Positions 40,687 through 48,655 of a stretch of DNA of 64,000 nt are shown here, piece after piece. The notes under the pieces are model-generated. The model was not told the origin of the DNA. It ran no database searches and was given only the letters and a program-made list of their open reading frames with translations. The stretch is from Xylophilus ampelinus. GTDB taxonomy: Bacteria > Pseudomonadota > Gammaproteobacteria > Burkholderiales > Burkholderiaceae_C. The position numbers and the translations under genes are program-made. Every line of letters begins with the position of its first letter. The stretch's first letter is position 1. The stretch lies in contig NZ_QJTC01000014.1 of the NCBI RefSeq assembly GCF_003217575.1, forward strand, positions 1 through 64,000. Reading direction: 5' to 3'.

Positions 40687-41976
40687 GTGCAGCGCAAAAA
40701 CAAAGGCTGGATCGCCCTCGGCGTCGGGGTGACGGTGCTGGTCGCGGTCGCCCTCGGCATCGCGGCCTGGATCCCGTCCGAGGCCGAGCTGGCGCGCGTG
40801 GCCGAGGCCAAGGTCGGTGCCGCGGTGGGCGCGCCGGTCACCATCGCGCGACTGCACTGGCAGGTCCTGCCTACGGCGCAGGTGGTGTTGGAGGGCGTGC
40901 GCGCCGCCCCGGCCTCGGGCGACGCGCCGCCGCTCACCATCGGCCGCATCGTGGCCGAGCCCAGGATGGGCCGGTTGCTGCGCGGCAAGATTGCCGTCGC
41001 CCGACTGGTGGTGGAAGACGCCTCGCTGCCGCAACCCGCGATGTCGGGCTTCAAGGTGCTGCATGACGCGACCCAGGGCGGCGAGGGCCGGCTGCAGCCC
41101 GACACCATCCCCCTGGAGCGGGCCGAGTTCCGCGACGTGCGCTGGGTGTCGCGCCAGGGCAAGGCGCTGGCGTACGAGGGCGACGTCGATTTCGACCCCG
41201 GCTGGCGGCCGCGCCGGGGCACCCTGGTGCGCAGCGGCGCGCCCACCGATACCCGGTTGCTGCTGACCCGCCAGGGCCAGGAGGACCGCTGGGCCGCCGA
41301 GATCCACGCCGGCGGCCGCACCGAACAGGCCATGCTGGACCTGCAGGAAAAGGACGGCGGCTATCAAGTGCGCGGCGCGCTGGATTTTCGGCAGGTGGAC
41401 CTGGTGCCGCTGCTGGCGGCCTTCGAACGCACGTCCGCGATCGCCGGCAAGGCCACCGGCCATACCGACCTGCGGGCCCAGGGCGCCGACCCGGGGGCGC
41501 TGTTGCGCTCGGCCCACACAACGACCCGCTTCTCGGTGCAGCCTGCCACGCTGCTCACCTTCGACCTGGAGGCCGCGGTGAAGAGCGCCGGCACCCACCG
41601 CGGCGGCACCACCAGGCTCGACCAGCTCACCGGCACGGTGGAGACGCAGAACGACCCCGGTGGGATCATCGTCCGCTACACCGATCTGAAGGCGACATCG
41701 GGCGTGCTGACCGCTACCGGCGAGGCGACGCTGCAGAGCCGACGCATCCGGGGCGACGTGGCGATCGACCTCGTCGACGGCGTGGTGGGCCTGCCGCTGC
41801 AGTTCGGCGGCACGATGGACGACCCGACCCTGTCGCTCTCGGCCGCCGCGCTGGCGGGCGCTGCCGTCGGCACCGCGGTGGCGCCGGGCTTGGGCACCGC
41901 GATCGGCGCGCGGGTCGGCGAGACGATCCGCAAGATCTTCGGTGCCGAGCCCGAGAAGCCGCAGCCGGTGCGGTGA
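40687..41976 (+). CDS. AsmA-like periplasmic/inner-membrane protein
   Basis: Product of 429 aa starting at GTG. One N-terminal TM anchor (GWIALGVGVTVLVAVALGIA, about res 7-26) is followed by an AsmA-type beta-rich periplasmic region: PVTIARLHWQVLPTAQVVLE and RLLRGKIAVARLVVEDASLP are the usual AsmA/DUF748 repeats. The C-terminal part has the AsmA_2 pattern (LQSRRIRGDVAIDLVDGVVG, PLQFGGTMDDPTLSL) and a Gly/Ala-rich segment LAGAAVGTAVAPGLGTAIG. AsmA-like proteins are linked to outer-membrane lipid transport or homeostasis; that role is inferred. Confidence 0.78.
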   Translation: MQRKNKGWIALGVGVTVLVAVALGIAAWIPSEAELARVAEAKVGAAVGAPVTIARLHWQVLPTAQVVLEGVRAAPASGDAPPLTIGRIVAEPRMGRLLRGKIAVARLVVEDASLPQPAMSGFKVLHDATQGGEGRLQPDTIPLERAEFRDVRWVSRQGKALAYEGDVDFDPGWRPRRGTLVRSGAPTDTRLLLTRQGQEDRWAAEIHAGGRTEQAMLDLQEKDGGYQVRGALDFRQVDLVPLLAAFERTSAIAGKATGHTDLRAQGADPGALLRSAHTTTRFSVQPATLLTFDLEAAVKSAGTHRGGTTRLDQLTGTVETQNDPGGIIVRYTDLKATSGVLTATGEATLQSRRIRGDVAIDLVDGVVGLPLQFGGTMDDPTLSLSAAALAGAAVGTAVAPGLGTAIGARVGETIRKIFGAEPEKPQPVR

Positions 41977-41986
41977 CCGCAGGCGT

Positions 41987-43348
41987 CTAGTTCGTTTCCT
42001 CAAGCGCGTCGCCCAGCGCGCTCACCAGCCGGTCGATCTCGGATGCCTCGGAGATGAAGGGCGGTGCCAGCTGGATCGTGTCGCCGCCGTAGCGCACGTA
42101 GAAGCCCTTCTTCCAGCACGCCATCGCCACCTCGTAGGGCCGTCGGGCCGGTTCGCCGTTCAGTGCGGCGATGGTGAAGCCGGCGGCCAGGCCGTAGTTA
42201 CGGATGTCGGTGACATGCTTCGTGCCTTGCAGGCCGTGCACCGCATTCTCGAAGCAGGGCGCCAGCGCTTTCACCCGGCCGACCATGTCTTCCTTCTCCA
42301 GCACGTCGAGCGCGGCCAGGCCGGCGGCGCAGGCGACCGGGTGGGCCGAGTAGGTGTAGCCGTGCGGAAACTCCAGCATGTACTCCGGCCCGCCCGCGGT
42401 CATGAAGGTGTCGTAGATCTCCTTGCTGGCGATCACCGCGCCCAGGGGCTGGGTGCCGTTGGTGATCTGCTTGGCGCAGTTGAGGATGTCGGGCACCACG
42501 CCGAAGGCGTCGGCGCCGGTGATCGCGCCGGAGCGCCCGAAGCCGCTGATCACCTCGTCGAAGATCAGCAGGATGTCGTGAGCGGTGCAGATCTCGCGCA
42601 GCCGCTGCAGGTAGCCCACCGGTGGAATCACCACACCGGCCGAGCCCGAGAACGGCTCGACGATCACCGCCGCGATGTTGCTGGCGTCGTGCAGCGCGAT
42701 CAGGTCGAGCAGCCGGTCGGCCAGCTCCACGCCGGTGGCGGGCTGGCCGCGGCTGAAGGCGTTGCCGGGCAGTTGGGTGTGCGGCAGATGGTCGGCCTCG
42801 ATGCCCTGGCCGAACGTCTTGCGGTTGCCCACCATGCCGCCGACCGAGATCCCGCCGAAGTTGACGCCGTGGTAGCCCTTCTCGCGGCCGATCAGCCGGG
42901 TCTTGCCCGCTCGGCCCTTGGCGCGCCAGTAGGCCCGCGCCATCTTCAGCGAGGTGTCGGCGGCTTCCGAGCCCGAGCCGGTGAAGAACACGTAGTCCAG
43001 GCCCGCGGGTGTCAACTCCTTGAGCTTGTTGGCCAGAGCGAAGGAGCCGGGGTGGCCGTGCTGGAAGGCCGGCGCGTAGTCCAGCGTGTGGATCTGGCGG
43101 CTGACCGCCTCGGTGATCTCGGGCCGGCCGTGGCCCAGGCCGGTGCACCACAAACCCGACAGGCCGTCGAAGATCTTGCGGCCTTCGTGGTCGGTGAAGT
43201 AGGCGCCCTGCGCCGCCACGATCATCCGCGGGTCGGCCTTGAAGTTGCGGTTGCCGGTGAACGGCATCCAGTGGGCGTCGAGCCAGGCGGCGTCGGTGCG
43301 CACCGGCGCGGTCTGCGGTTCGCGGGCGGGCGGGGCGATGGCGGTCAT
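41987..43348 (-). CDS. Aspartate aminotransferase family protein, omega-amino acid:pyruvate type
   Basis: PLP-dependent class III aminotransferase of 453 aa. Diagnostic segments: VFFTGSGSEAADTSLKMARA (phosphate cup), GYHGVNFGGISVGGMVGNR, LIFDEVISGFGRSGAITGAD (pyridine-N Asp) and ILNCAKQITNGTQPLGAVIA (Schiff-base Lys). The N-terminus (HWMPFTGNRNFKADPRMIV) is typical of beta-alanine/omega-amino acid:pyruvate transaminases, which convert beta-alanine plus pyruvate to malonate semialdehyde plus alanine. ATG at 43348 (MTAIAPPARE) is chosen; upstream sequence belongs to a decayed TOPRIM gene. It ends 11 nt from the convergent AsmA-like gene. Confidence 0.9.
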   Translation of the reverse strand: MTAIAPPAREPQTAPVRTDAAWLDAHWMPFTGNRNFKADPRMIVAAQGAYFTDHEGRKIFDGLSGLWCTGLGHGRPEITEAVSRQIHTLDYAPAFQHGHPGSFALANKLKELTPAGLDYVFFTGSGSEAADTSLKMARAYWRAKGRAGKTRLIGREKGYHGVNFGGISVGGMVGNRKTFGQGIEADHLPHTQLPGNAFSRGQPATGVELADRLLDLIALHDASNIAAVIVEPFSGSAGVVIPPVGYLQRLREICTAHDILLIFDEVISGFGRSGAITGADAFGVVPDILNCAKQITNGTQPLGAVIASKEIYDTFMTAGGPEYMLEFPHGYTYSAHPVACAAGLAALDVLEKEDMVGRVKALAPCFENAVHGLQGTKHVTDIRNYGLAAGFTIAALNGEPARRPYEVAMACWKKGFYVRYGGDTIQLAPPFISEASEIDRLVSALGDALEETN

Positions 43349-43421
43349 GGCGGGTGCTGCGGGGGAGGAGTAAGCCGCCAGTCTAGGGTGCACGGCCCCG
43401 CCCGTGCAAACCGGCGCAGTG

Positions 43422-43681
43422 TCAGGATGACATGCGCCGGGTTCGATTCGCCTTGTTGATTCCGTGCGGCGTGGTGCGGGCCTGGCTGGCCACCATCGCA
43501 AGGTGCCAATGCCTGCCAAACGTCTGCGCCTGGCTGCAGAGCGCTTCGACATTCGCCCAGTTTTGCTCGATCGCCCGATCGTGCATGCGGAGGGGCACGG
43601 CACCAGAGCCTTCAGCGCTGCCTCGATCACGATCGTGTCGGTCGGGCCTTCGGCCACCAGCGCGATGCGAATATCAGACAT
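43422..43681 (-). pseudogene. Truncated TOPRIM/DUF4276-like gene
   Basis: From ATG 43681: MSDIRIALVAEGPTDTIVIE, then AALKALVP, which is the conserved TOPRIM-type N-terminus (hydrophobic strand, E-G-x-T-D) of a small protein often encoded after an AAA ATPase. After about 30 residues the homology ends and the frame is lost; another frame downstream (RAIEQNWANVEALCSQAQTF, stop at 43422-43424) looks like the C-terminal end of the same gene. The middle, perhaps 150 residues, is missing. Assignment of the tail is tentative. Confidence 0.6.
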
Positions 43682-43735
43682 TGGGCACCGCTCCCAGGTG
43701 GCCATCATCCACAGACGCGAAAGTGGGTATTGGGC

Positions 43736-44193
43736 CTACATCCCGGCGAGTTCGGGCATGGGCTCGATATGCCGTATGCGGGTGAACCTATCACTGTTGC
43801 GTTCCACCGCGAACAGGCGAATTGCATCTTCTTGCAGGTCGAGCCCGTCCAGGACGGCCGCCGCGCAGCGTGGGTGCGTTGGGCGAGTAGATAGCGTACT
43901 CGCCTAGGCTCTGCATCAGACGCGCTGCAGGATTCTCAGGTGCGATGTCCACCATCCGAAGTGCTGCCAACCCCGGCGTCGTGCTCAGGTTTTTGTTGTT
44001 GCGAGGACCGTTGGACACCACATCCCGGGTTCCATCCGCCAAGAATTCGGTCTTGAACGACCAGGCCGGCTCGGGCGACTCCAGCGGGTTCAACAGGCCC
44101 AACCGGTCTTCTTCTCCGGCACTGCCTTTGGCACCGAGCCCGATCTGTGCTTCGATACACTTGGATGCCTGTGTGCAGGGCCGGCGGTCCGGT
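43736..44193 (-). pseudogene. Fragmentary AAA ATPase gene upstream of the TOPRIM relic
   Basis: An open segment without a proper start reads CIEAQIGLGAKGSAGEEDRL, GLLNPLESPEPAWSFKTEFL, RDVVSNGPRNNKNLSTTPGL and YAIYSPNAPTLRG, which resembles the AAA ATPases paired with small TOPRIM proteins. Just below it, another frame gives a natural-looking C-terminus, DGLDLQEDAIRLFAVERNSD and IEPMPELAGM, stop at 43736-43738, 55 nt before the TOPRIM start. Both ends and the core (Walker motifs not found) are lost. ATPase plus TOPRIM pairs commonly act in phage defence; this one is dead. Confidence 0.55.
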
Positions 44194-44343
44194 ATCGTGG
44201 TGTATTACTTTTTCGTCAATTGCGCCCCCATTCACCGATGGCTCGAAGACCGCCGGTGGACTCGGCGGTCAGCATCGCTGGATCGGCTAGCCTTTCGGGC
44301 TCGTTCCAGTCCCAAAGCGGACCGCAGCCGGTGCCTTCGCCCC

Positions 44344-44400
44344 CGGTTTGCTATTTTTTATATAGCTACTAGCCGTTGAAGAACAACGGCTACGGCCCTA
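44344..44400 (-). repeat. Dispersed intergenic element, copy D
   Basis: On the plus strand: core GCTATTTTTTATATAGC (44350-44366), then TACTAGCCGTTGAAGAACAA and CGGCTACGGCCCT, in which AGCCGTTG and CAACGGCT form a perfect 8-bp hairpin stem. Orientation is inverted relative to copies A and B. Confidence 0.7.
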
Positions 44401-44425
44401 GAGCGCTTGAAATCTTGCGCTGCGC

Positions 44426-44530
44426 TCAGTAATGGTGCCGCAGCGACAACCGCACCGTGCACGGCGCGCCCGGCACGATCTGCGCCGCGCCGGTGGCCGT
44501 CGCCCGGTAGCGGCGGTCGGTCGGACCTTC
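44426..44530 (-). pseudogene. C-terminal tail of a TonB-dependent receptor (fragment)
   Basis: The minus-strand frame ending at 44426 reads DRRYRATATGAAQIVPGAPC, then TVRLSLRHHY and stop. This matches the terminal strands of TonB-dependent siderophore receptors (xxRYxA...IVPGAPRTxxLSLxxxF/Y with a terminal aromatic). Nothing receptor-like precedes it, so only the last 30 or so codons survive. Tentative because of its shortness. Confidence 0.4.
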
Positions 44531-44732
44531 CCGACAACACCGTGCTGCTCGACATTCGCACCCTGGAGAGATTGCCCCCCCACCGGTGCAACGAGGAGCC
44601 CCGAACCGGGACGTCTGCGTGCGCCGGCGCGCCGCAGTCACGTTGGAACGCATGCCGTTCCGGTTCGGCCGCCGGATGTTCGACGCCCGAGCGGGCGGCG
44701 CAGGCCCGGGAACGGGGCCCTGGCCCGTGCCC

Positions 44733-45494
44733 TTACTTCGCGCTGTTGACCGCGTCCAGGATCACCGCCGCCACCTTGGCCGGCTGCGACTGCTGCGGCA
44801 CGTGGCTGGCGTCGAGCGTCGTGACCTTGGCGCCGATGGTGGCCGCCATCGCGACTTGCTGGGCGGGCTGGATCATGTGGTCCTGGCTGCTGACGATGAA
44901 CCACGACGGCTTGGTCTTCCAGGCGGCGACCGTCACCTTCTGCTCGAAGGCCTTGCCGTTGATCGGGCCTTGGGTAGCGGTCATGACGGCGGTGGTCTTG
45001 GCGGGCAGGTCCTGCGCGAAGTGCTTGGCGATGCCTTCCTGCGTCATCTTGAGGTAGCCGGCGGCGTCGGCCGTGATGTGGGCGAAGCCGGGTGCGGGCG
45101 GATAGGCCTTGCCCAGCTCGCCGCCGGCCTGGCCCGCGTCGGGTGCCAGCGCGGCCACGTACACCAGGCCCGAGACCTTCGGATCGTCGCCGGCCTGGGT
45201 GATCACCACGCCGCCCCACGAGTGGCCGACCAGTACCACCTTGCCCGGCTGCGCGGCCAGCGCGCGCTGGGTGGCGGCCACGTCGTCCTCGAGCGAGGTG
45301 AGCGGGTTCTGCACCGCGACGACGTTCACGCCCTTGGCCTGCAGTAGCGGAATGACCTTGGCCCAGTCGGAGCCGTCGGCGAAGGCGCCGTGCACGATGA
45401 CGACCGACGGCTTGGCGGGGGTCTGCGCGGAGGCGGGCGCGGTGGCCGCGGCCAAGGCGATGGAAACGAGAACAGCGGTGGGTTGGAACGTCAT
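44733..45494 (-). CDS. Secreted alpha/beta hydrolase
   Basis: Product of 253 aa with a Sec signal peptide (res 1-23, cleaved after ASA). Alpha/beta-hydrolase landmarks: oxyanion segment VVIVHGAFADGSDW, nucleophile elbow LVGHSWGGVV with the catalytic Ser, and the C-terminal His in LDASHVPQQSQP; WFIVSSQDHMIQP carries the acid/loop region. It belongs to the esterase-like group of short hydrolases (sometimes annotated as salicylate esterase or chloroperoxidase-like). A periplasmic esterase is expected; substrate unknown. Palindromic operator-like DNA lies about 70 bp upstream. Confidence 0.87.
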   Translation of the reverse strand: MTFQPTAVLVSIALAAATAPASAQTPAKPSVVIVHGAFADGSDWAKVIPLLQAKGVNVVAVQNPLTSLEDDVAATQRALAAQPGKVVLVGHSWGGVVITQAGDDPKVSGLVYVAALAPDAGQAGGELGKAYPPAPGFAHITADAAGYLKMTQEGIAKHFAQDLPAKTTAVMTATQGPINGKAFEQKVTVAAWKTKPSWFIVSSQDHMIQPAQQVAMAATIGAKVTTLDASHVPQQSQPAKVAAVILDAVNSAK

Positions 45495-45565
45495 GGCAAA
45501 ACTCCGGTGAAGAAAAAGAGAAGGACAAAGCTGCAGCGGGTGAGCCTCGATTATAATATTTTAAG

Positions 45566-45584
45566 CAATTGAATTGTGCACAAT
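45566..45584. promoter_or_regulatory. Overlapping palindromes upstream of the alpha/beta hydrolase gene
   Basis: CAATTGAATTG (45566-45576) overlaps the perfect 12-bp palindrome ATTGTGCACAAT (45573-45584), next to TTATAATATT (45551-45560), in an AT-rich island. The shape is reminiscent of MarR/OhrR-family operators. No MarR gene is adjacent. Confidence 0.4.
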
Positions 45585-45773
45585 GTTTTTTATCGCGATC
45601 TTCGGCATTCGCGTGCAGGGCCCCTCACCACACAAACCGGCGGGTTGCCAACTAGGGGCAATGCGAATGGCGCGGCACCGGGGTTGCGGCAGGATGCGGC
45701 GTCCTCTTCGTGGTCGGCCCGTGCCGGCCGCGGTGCGCCCCTTGGTCCGATACGTTCTTCTCAGGAGCCCGCC

Positions 45774-46799
45774 ATGTCCCCTTCCCTCGACCGCCGCCGC
45801 GCGCTGCTCACCGCCTCGGCCCTTTGGGGTACGGGCCTGCTGCCTGCCATGGCGCAGGCGCCCGCCTGGCCGGTCAAGCCGTTGCGGCTGGTGGTGCCGT
45901 TTCCGGCGGGCGGTACCAGCGACATGCTGGGCAGGGCGATCGCCGCCGAACTGTCGGGTGCGCTCGGCCAGCCGGTCGCGGTGGAGAACATCGCCGGCGC
46001 GGGCGGCGTCACCGGCAGCGCTGTGGTGGCCAGGGCGCCGGCCGACGGCTGCACGCTGCTGCTCTCGGGCATCGGCCAGAACGCGATCGCGCATGCGCTG
46101 CAGCCTCCGCCGCCGTACAGGGAGGAGACCGATTTCATCCACATCTCGCAGCTCAACGCCGGGCCCAACGTGCTGGTGGTGCCCGCCGGCTCGCCGCTCA
46201 GGACGCTGGCCGAGCTGATCGATTTCGCCAAGAAGAACCCCGGCAAGCTGAGCTACGCCCAGGTCAATGCGTCGTCCGGCCACCTGGCGATCGAGTTGCT
46301 GCGCCAGACGCTGACCACCTGCGTGGGACCGGCCGCGGCCAACAACTGCAGCAGCCCGTCGTTCACCGGCGTGCCGTTCGCGGGCGGCGGGCCGGCGCTG
46401 GCGGGCCTGCTCGACAACCAGGTGTCGATGATGTTCACCAACCAGGACTCAGCCGCCCCGCACGTGCGTAGCGGCAAGCTGCGGGCGCTGGCGGTGACCA
46501 GCCTGTTCCGCAACTCGCTGCTGCCTGACGTGCCCAGCGTGTCGGAGTCGGGCTACCCCGGCTTCTCGGCGGTGTCGTGGGCCGGACTCTCGGTGTCGGC
46601 GGGCACGCCCGCGCCGATCGTCGCTCGGCTGGAGGAAGAGATGATCAGGCGCTTCAAGGGCACGCCCGCCGGACGCAAGCTGGAGGAGCTGGGCTTCGTC
46701 GTGGTGGCCTCCCGCTCGGCCGACTACACCGCCTTCGTGCGCAGCGAGTCGGGTCGCTGGGGCAGGGTGGTGCGGGCGGCGGGCATCAAGGCGGGTTGA
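45774..46799 (+). CDS. Bug-family tripartite tricarboxylate transporter substrate-binding protein
   Basis: Periplasmic binding protein of 341 aa of the Bug/TctC type, greatly expanded in Burkholderiales. Twin-Arg/Sec-like signal (RRRALLTASALWGTGLLPAM, mature from about res 29). Typical motifs: LRLVVPFPAGGTSDMLGRAI, VENIAGAGGVTGSAVVARAP, YAQVNASSGHLAIELL and FAGGGPALAGLLDNQVSMMF. Ligands are carboxylates, unknown here. A short insertion containing GPAAANNCSSPSF (two Cys) near res 185 is unusual for the family. CAGGAG precedes the ATG. No TctA/TctB genes nearby. Confidence 0.9.
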   Translation: MSPSLDRRRALLTASALWGTGLLPAMAQAPAWPVKPLRLVVPFPAGGTSDMLGRAIAAELSGALGQPVAVENIAGAGGVTGSAVVARAPADGCTLLLSGIGQNAIAHALQPPPPYREETDFIHISQLNAGPNVLVVPAGSPLRTLAELIDFAKKNPGKLSYAQVNASSGHLAIELLRQTLTTCVGPAAANNCSSPSFTGVPFAGGGPALAGLLDNQVSMMFTNQDSAAPHVRSGKLRALAVTSLFRNSLLPDVPSVSESGYPGFSAVSWAGLSVSAGTPAPIVARLEEEMIRRFKGTPAGRKLEELGFVVVASRSADYTAFVRSESGRWGRVVRAAGIKAG

Positions 46800-46814
46800 T
46801 CTCCCGTCCTGTTT

Positions 46815-46928
46815 AGAGCGGCTAACACCACCCAGCGAAGCGGTTCTGGCTAGGCGCCGCATCGCAGACAGTACGAGTAGTACGACAAGGTGCGGCAACG
46901 ACGCCAGAAGGGTTGTGTTAGCCGCTCT
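46815..46928. repeat. 114-bp element with 14-bp perfect terminal inverted repeats
   Basis: AGAGCGGCTAACAC (46815-46828) and GTGTTAGCCGCTCT (46915-46928) are exact reverse complements. The inside is also largely self-complementary (GGTTCTGGC against GCCAGAAGG; CGCCGCAT against GTGCGGC; GTAC-GAGTA-GTAC at the centre), so transcripts could fold as one long hairpin. It encodes nothing. It sits 15 nt after the Bug gene stop and may be a MITE-like or structured repeat, or a terminator. Confidence 0.7.
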
Positions 46929-46932
46929 TAGC

Positions 46933-47049
46933 CTACGACGCGATGTAGCACCCCGGCCGGTGGTGGATCGCGCTGATCAGGTCCAGCACCACGGCGCCCC
47001 CACCGAATACGGCACCTGCCGCGCCGAAGATGCGGGCATCGACCGCCAT
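46933..47049 (-). CDS. Possible 38-aa hydrophobic small protein
   Basis: ATG 47049 to stop 46933 gives MAVDARIFGAAGAVFGGGAV, VLDLISAIHHRPGCYIAS: one Gly/Ala-rich hydrophobic helix and a short polar tail. There is no ribosome-binding site and no recognised relative. Downstream is the long inverted-repeat element; upstream, at 47060-47085, is a perfect 9-bp stem (CCGGAGCGC / GCGCTCCGG). It may be spurious or the end of a lost gene. The rest of 47086-47317 has no gene; it contains a REP-like CTCCTACAGG box near 47195-47204. Confidence 0.2.
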   Translation of the reverse strand: MAVDARIFGAAGAVFGGGAVVLDLISAIHHRPGCYIAS

Positions 47050-47317
47050 CTGGAACCGGCCGGAGCGCCAGCCCCAGCGCTCCGGAGCGGAGGCCTTCGG
47101 CTGCTGCCGGCTGCGCGGCAGCGACGCTTTAACGCTCGCATCTTGTGTACCGACTCTGTGTCCGATGTCACTTCCGGTGGAGCGTCGGCTTCTCCTACAG
47201 GCCATCGGTCCCAACGCCCACAGCCTTCGGCCAGGAGGCGAACAAGATAAGCGGTTCTCGCTGCAGCAGTCGACACGATGCTGCACATACCGACAAACAT
47301 CCGAAGGAGTAGTACAC

Positions 47318-47779
47318 ATGCCAGCAGACCGCGACGACGTGATCGACGTACTCAACAACCTCATCGAAACCTCGCACGACGGCGAGTACGGCTTCAAGCA
47401 ACTGGCCGAGAATGCCAAGTCGCCCGCACTCAAGCAGAATTTCCTGGCCCGTGCCGACGAGTGCCGCGGCGCGGTGGCAGAGCTGCGCAACGAAGTGGTC
47501 GCCCAGGGCGGCAAGCCCGACGACGGCGGCACGGCCGGCGGTGCGCTGCACCGCGGCTGGGTCGCGGTGCGCAGCACCCTGACCACCTCCACCGACCAGG
47601 TCCTGCTCGACGAAGCCGAGCGCGGCGAGGACACGGCCCTGGCCCAGTACCGCAAGGCGGCCAAGGCAGATCTGCCGGCCAGCGTCCGTGCCCTGGTCGA
47701 TCGCCAGTTGCAGGGCGTCCAGCGCAACCACGACCAGATCAAGGCCCTGCGCGACCAGCACAGGGCGCTGGAGCACTGA
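47318..47779 (+). CDS. PA2169 family four-helix-bundle protein (DUF2383)
   Basis: All-helical ferritin-like protein of 153 aa: DDVIDVLNNLIETSHDGEYG, FKQLAENAKSPALKQNFLAR and ADECRGAVAELRNEVVAQGG are the diagnostic first two helices, then DEAERGEDTALAQYRKAAK and VRALVDRQLQGVQRNHDQIK. No signal peptide; cytoplasmic. PA2169-like genes are often stress- or sigma-factor-induced in proteobacteria, but their function is unknown. A strong ribosome-binding site (GAAGGAGT, 47303-47310) and a good intrinsic terminator flank it, so it is a free-standing, probably well-expressed gene. Confidence 0.92.
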   Translation: MPADRDDVIDVLNNLIETSHDGEYGFKQLAENAKSPALKQNFLARADECRGAVAELRNEVVAQGGKPDDGGTAGGALHRGWVAVRSTLTTSTDQVLLDEAERGEDTALAQYRKAAKADLPASVRALVDRQLQGVQRNHDQIKALRDQHRALEH

Positions 47780-47821
47780 TCGCCGTAGCGCCTGGCACGC
47801 TTACCGGCCAGCCACAAGAAG

Positions 47822-47843
47822 TGCCGGCGACGCCGGCATTTTT
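47822..47843 (+). terminator. Rho-independent terminator of the DUF2383 gene
   Basis: TGCCGGC-GAC-GCCGGCA (47822-47838), a perfect 7-bp GC-rich stem with a 3-nt loop, immediately followed by T5 (47839-47843), 43 nt past the stop codon. Confidence 0.85.
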
Positions 47844-47875
47844 CCTTCCGGTCCGCGGAAAGAGGGTGTGGACGG

Positions 47876-48655
47876 TCAGCGCGCCCGCAGAAGCCGAACC
47901 GCATGCGGCAGCGCCCGTGCATCGGGCACCAGCGCATCCAGCACCGCGCCCAGCAGGCCGGCGCACAGCACCGCGCCGAGCAGCGGCTTCCAGGTCAGCC
48001 GCACGACAGCCGGCAACCAGCCGGCCCGGGCGACCCGGGCAACGGTGCCGGCGGTGACGATCGAGAAGGCCAACTCCACCGCCACCGCCAGCAGCGATTC
48101 AAAACCGAAATACAGCCACAGCAGCGACCCCACGCTGAAGAACAGGCCGCAGCCCAGCAGGAACAGCAGCACGACCGGCACCGCGACCAATACGCCCTCT
48201 TCGGCCCCTGCGGCCGCACCGATCGCCTCGCCCGCCCAGTCGCCCGCCGAACCGACGGACTCCGGCAGCTCGCCGAAACCGCCGTAGGCACCGCCACCGT
48301 CGTCGCTGCCGCTGCGCGCCGCGGGCGAAGCGGAGCCGCCGCCCTGCGGCGGCAGGTCGGGCAGGTCGCTCACGCCGGGATCCTCGAACTCCGCGTCGCG
48401 TCGCACCAGCCGGGCGGCCCAGAAGCGCAGCACCAGCAGGTAGACGCAGTAGCCCACCCCCAGCGCGATCAGCCAGCGCACCGCCATCGACCCGACCCCC
48501 GCCACGATCAAAGCGTGGGTGGTTCCCCAGGTGCAGGCCAGCGTGAGTAGGCCGATGCCGAAGCCGTGCATCCGCAGCCAGTAGCGGCGGTGCAGGTCCT
48601 GCTCGATGCGGCTCTGCCAAAGCCGCATCGAGCGCCAGTCGGAGAGGGTCTTCAC
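47876..48655 (-). CDS. Four-TM membrane protein coupled to alr
   Basis: Product of 259 aa starting with GTG at 48655, whose first bases overlap the alr stop (GTGA). An N-terminal basic segment ([20 protein letters not shown]) is followed by two TM helices ([33 protein letters not shown]), a Gly/Ser-rich cytoplasmic or periplasmic loop (about res 85-130) containing [13 protein letters not shown], then two or three TM helices ([39 protein letters not shown]). Function unknown; conserved next to alr in related Comamonadaceae as far as I recall. The tight overlap implies cotranslation with alanine racemase. Confidence 0.75.
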   Translation of the reverse strand: MKTLSDWRSMRLWQSRIEQDLHRRYWLRMHGFGIGLLTLACTWGTTHALIVAGVGSMAVRWLIALGVGYCVYLLVLRFWAARLVRRDAEFEDPGVSDLPDLPPQGGGSASPAARSGSDDGGGAYGGFGELPESVGSAGDWAGEAIGAAAGAEEGVLVAVPVVLLFLLGCGLFFSVGSLLWLYFGFESLLAVAVELAFSIVTAGTVARVARAGWLPAVVRLTWKPLLGAVLCAGLLGAVLDALVPDARALPHAVRLLRAR

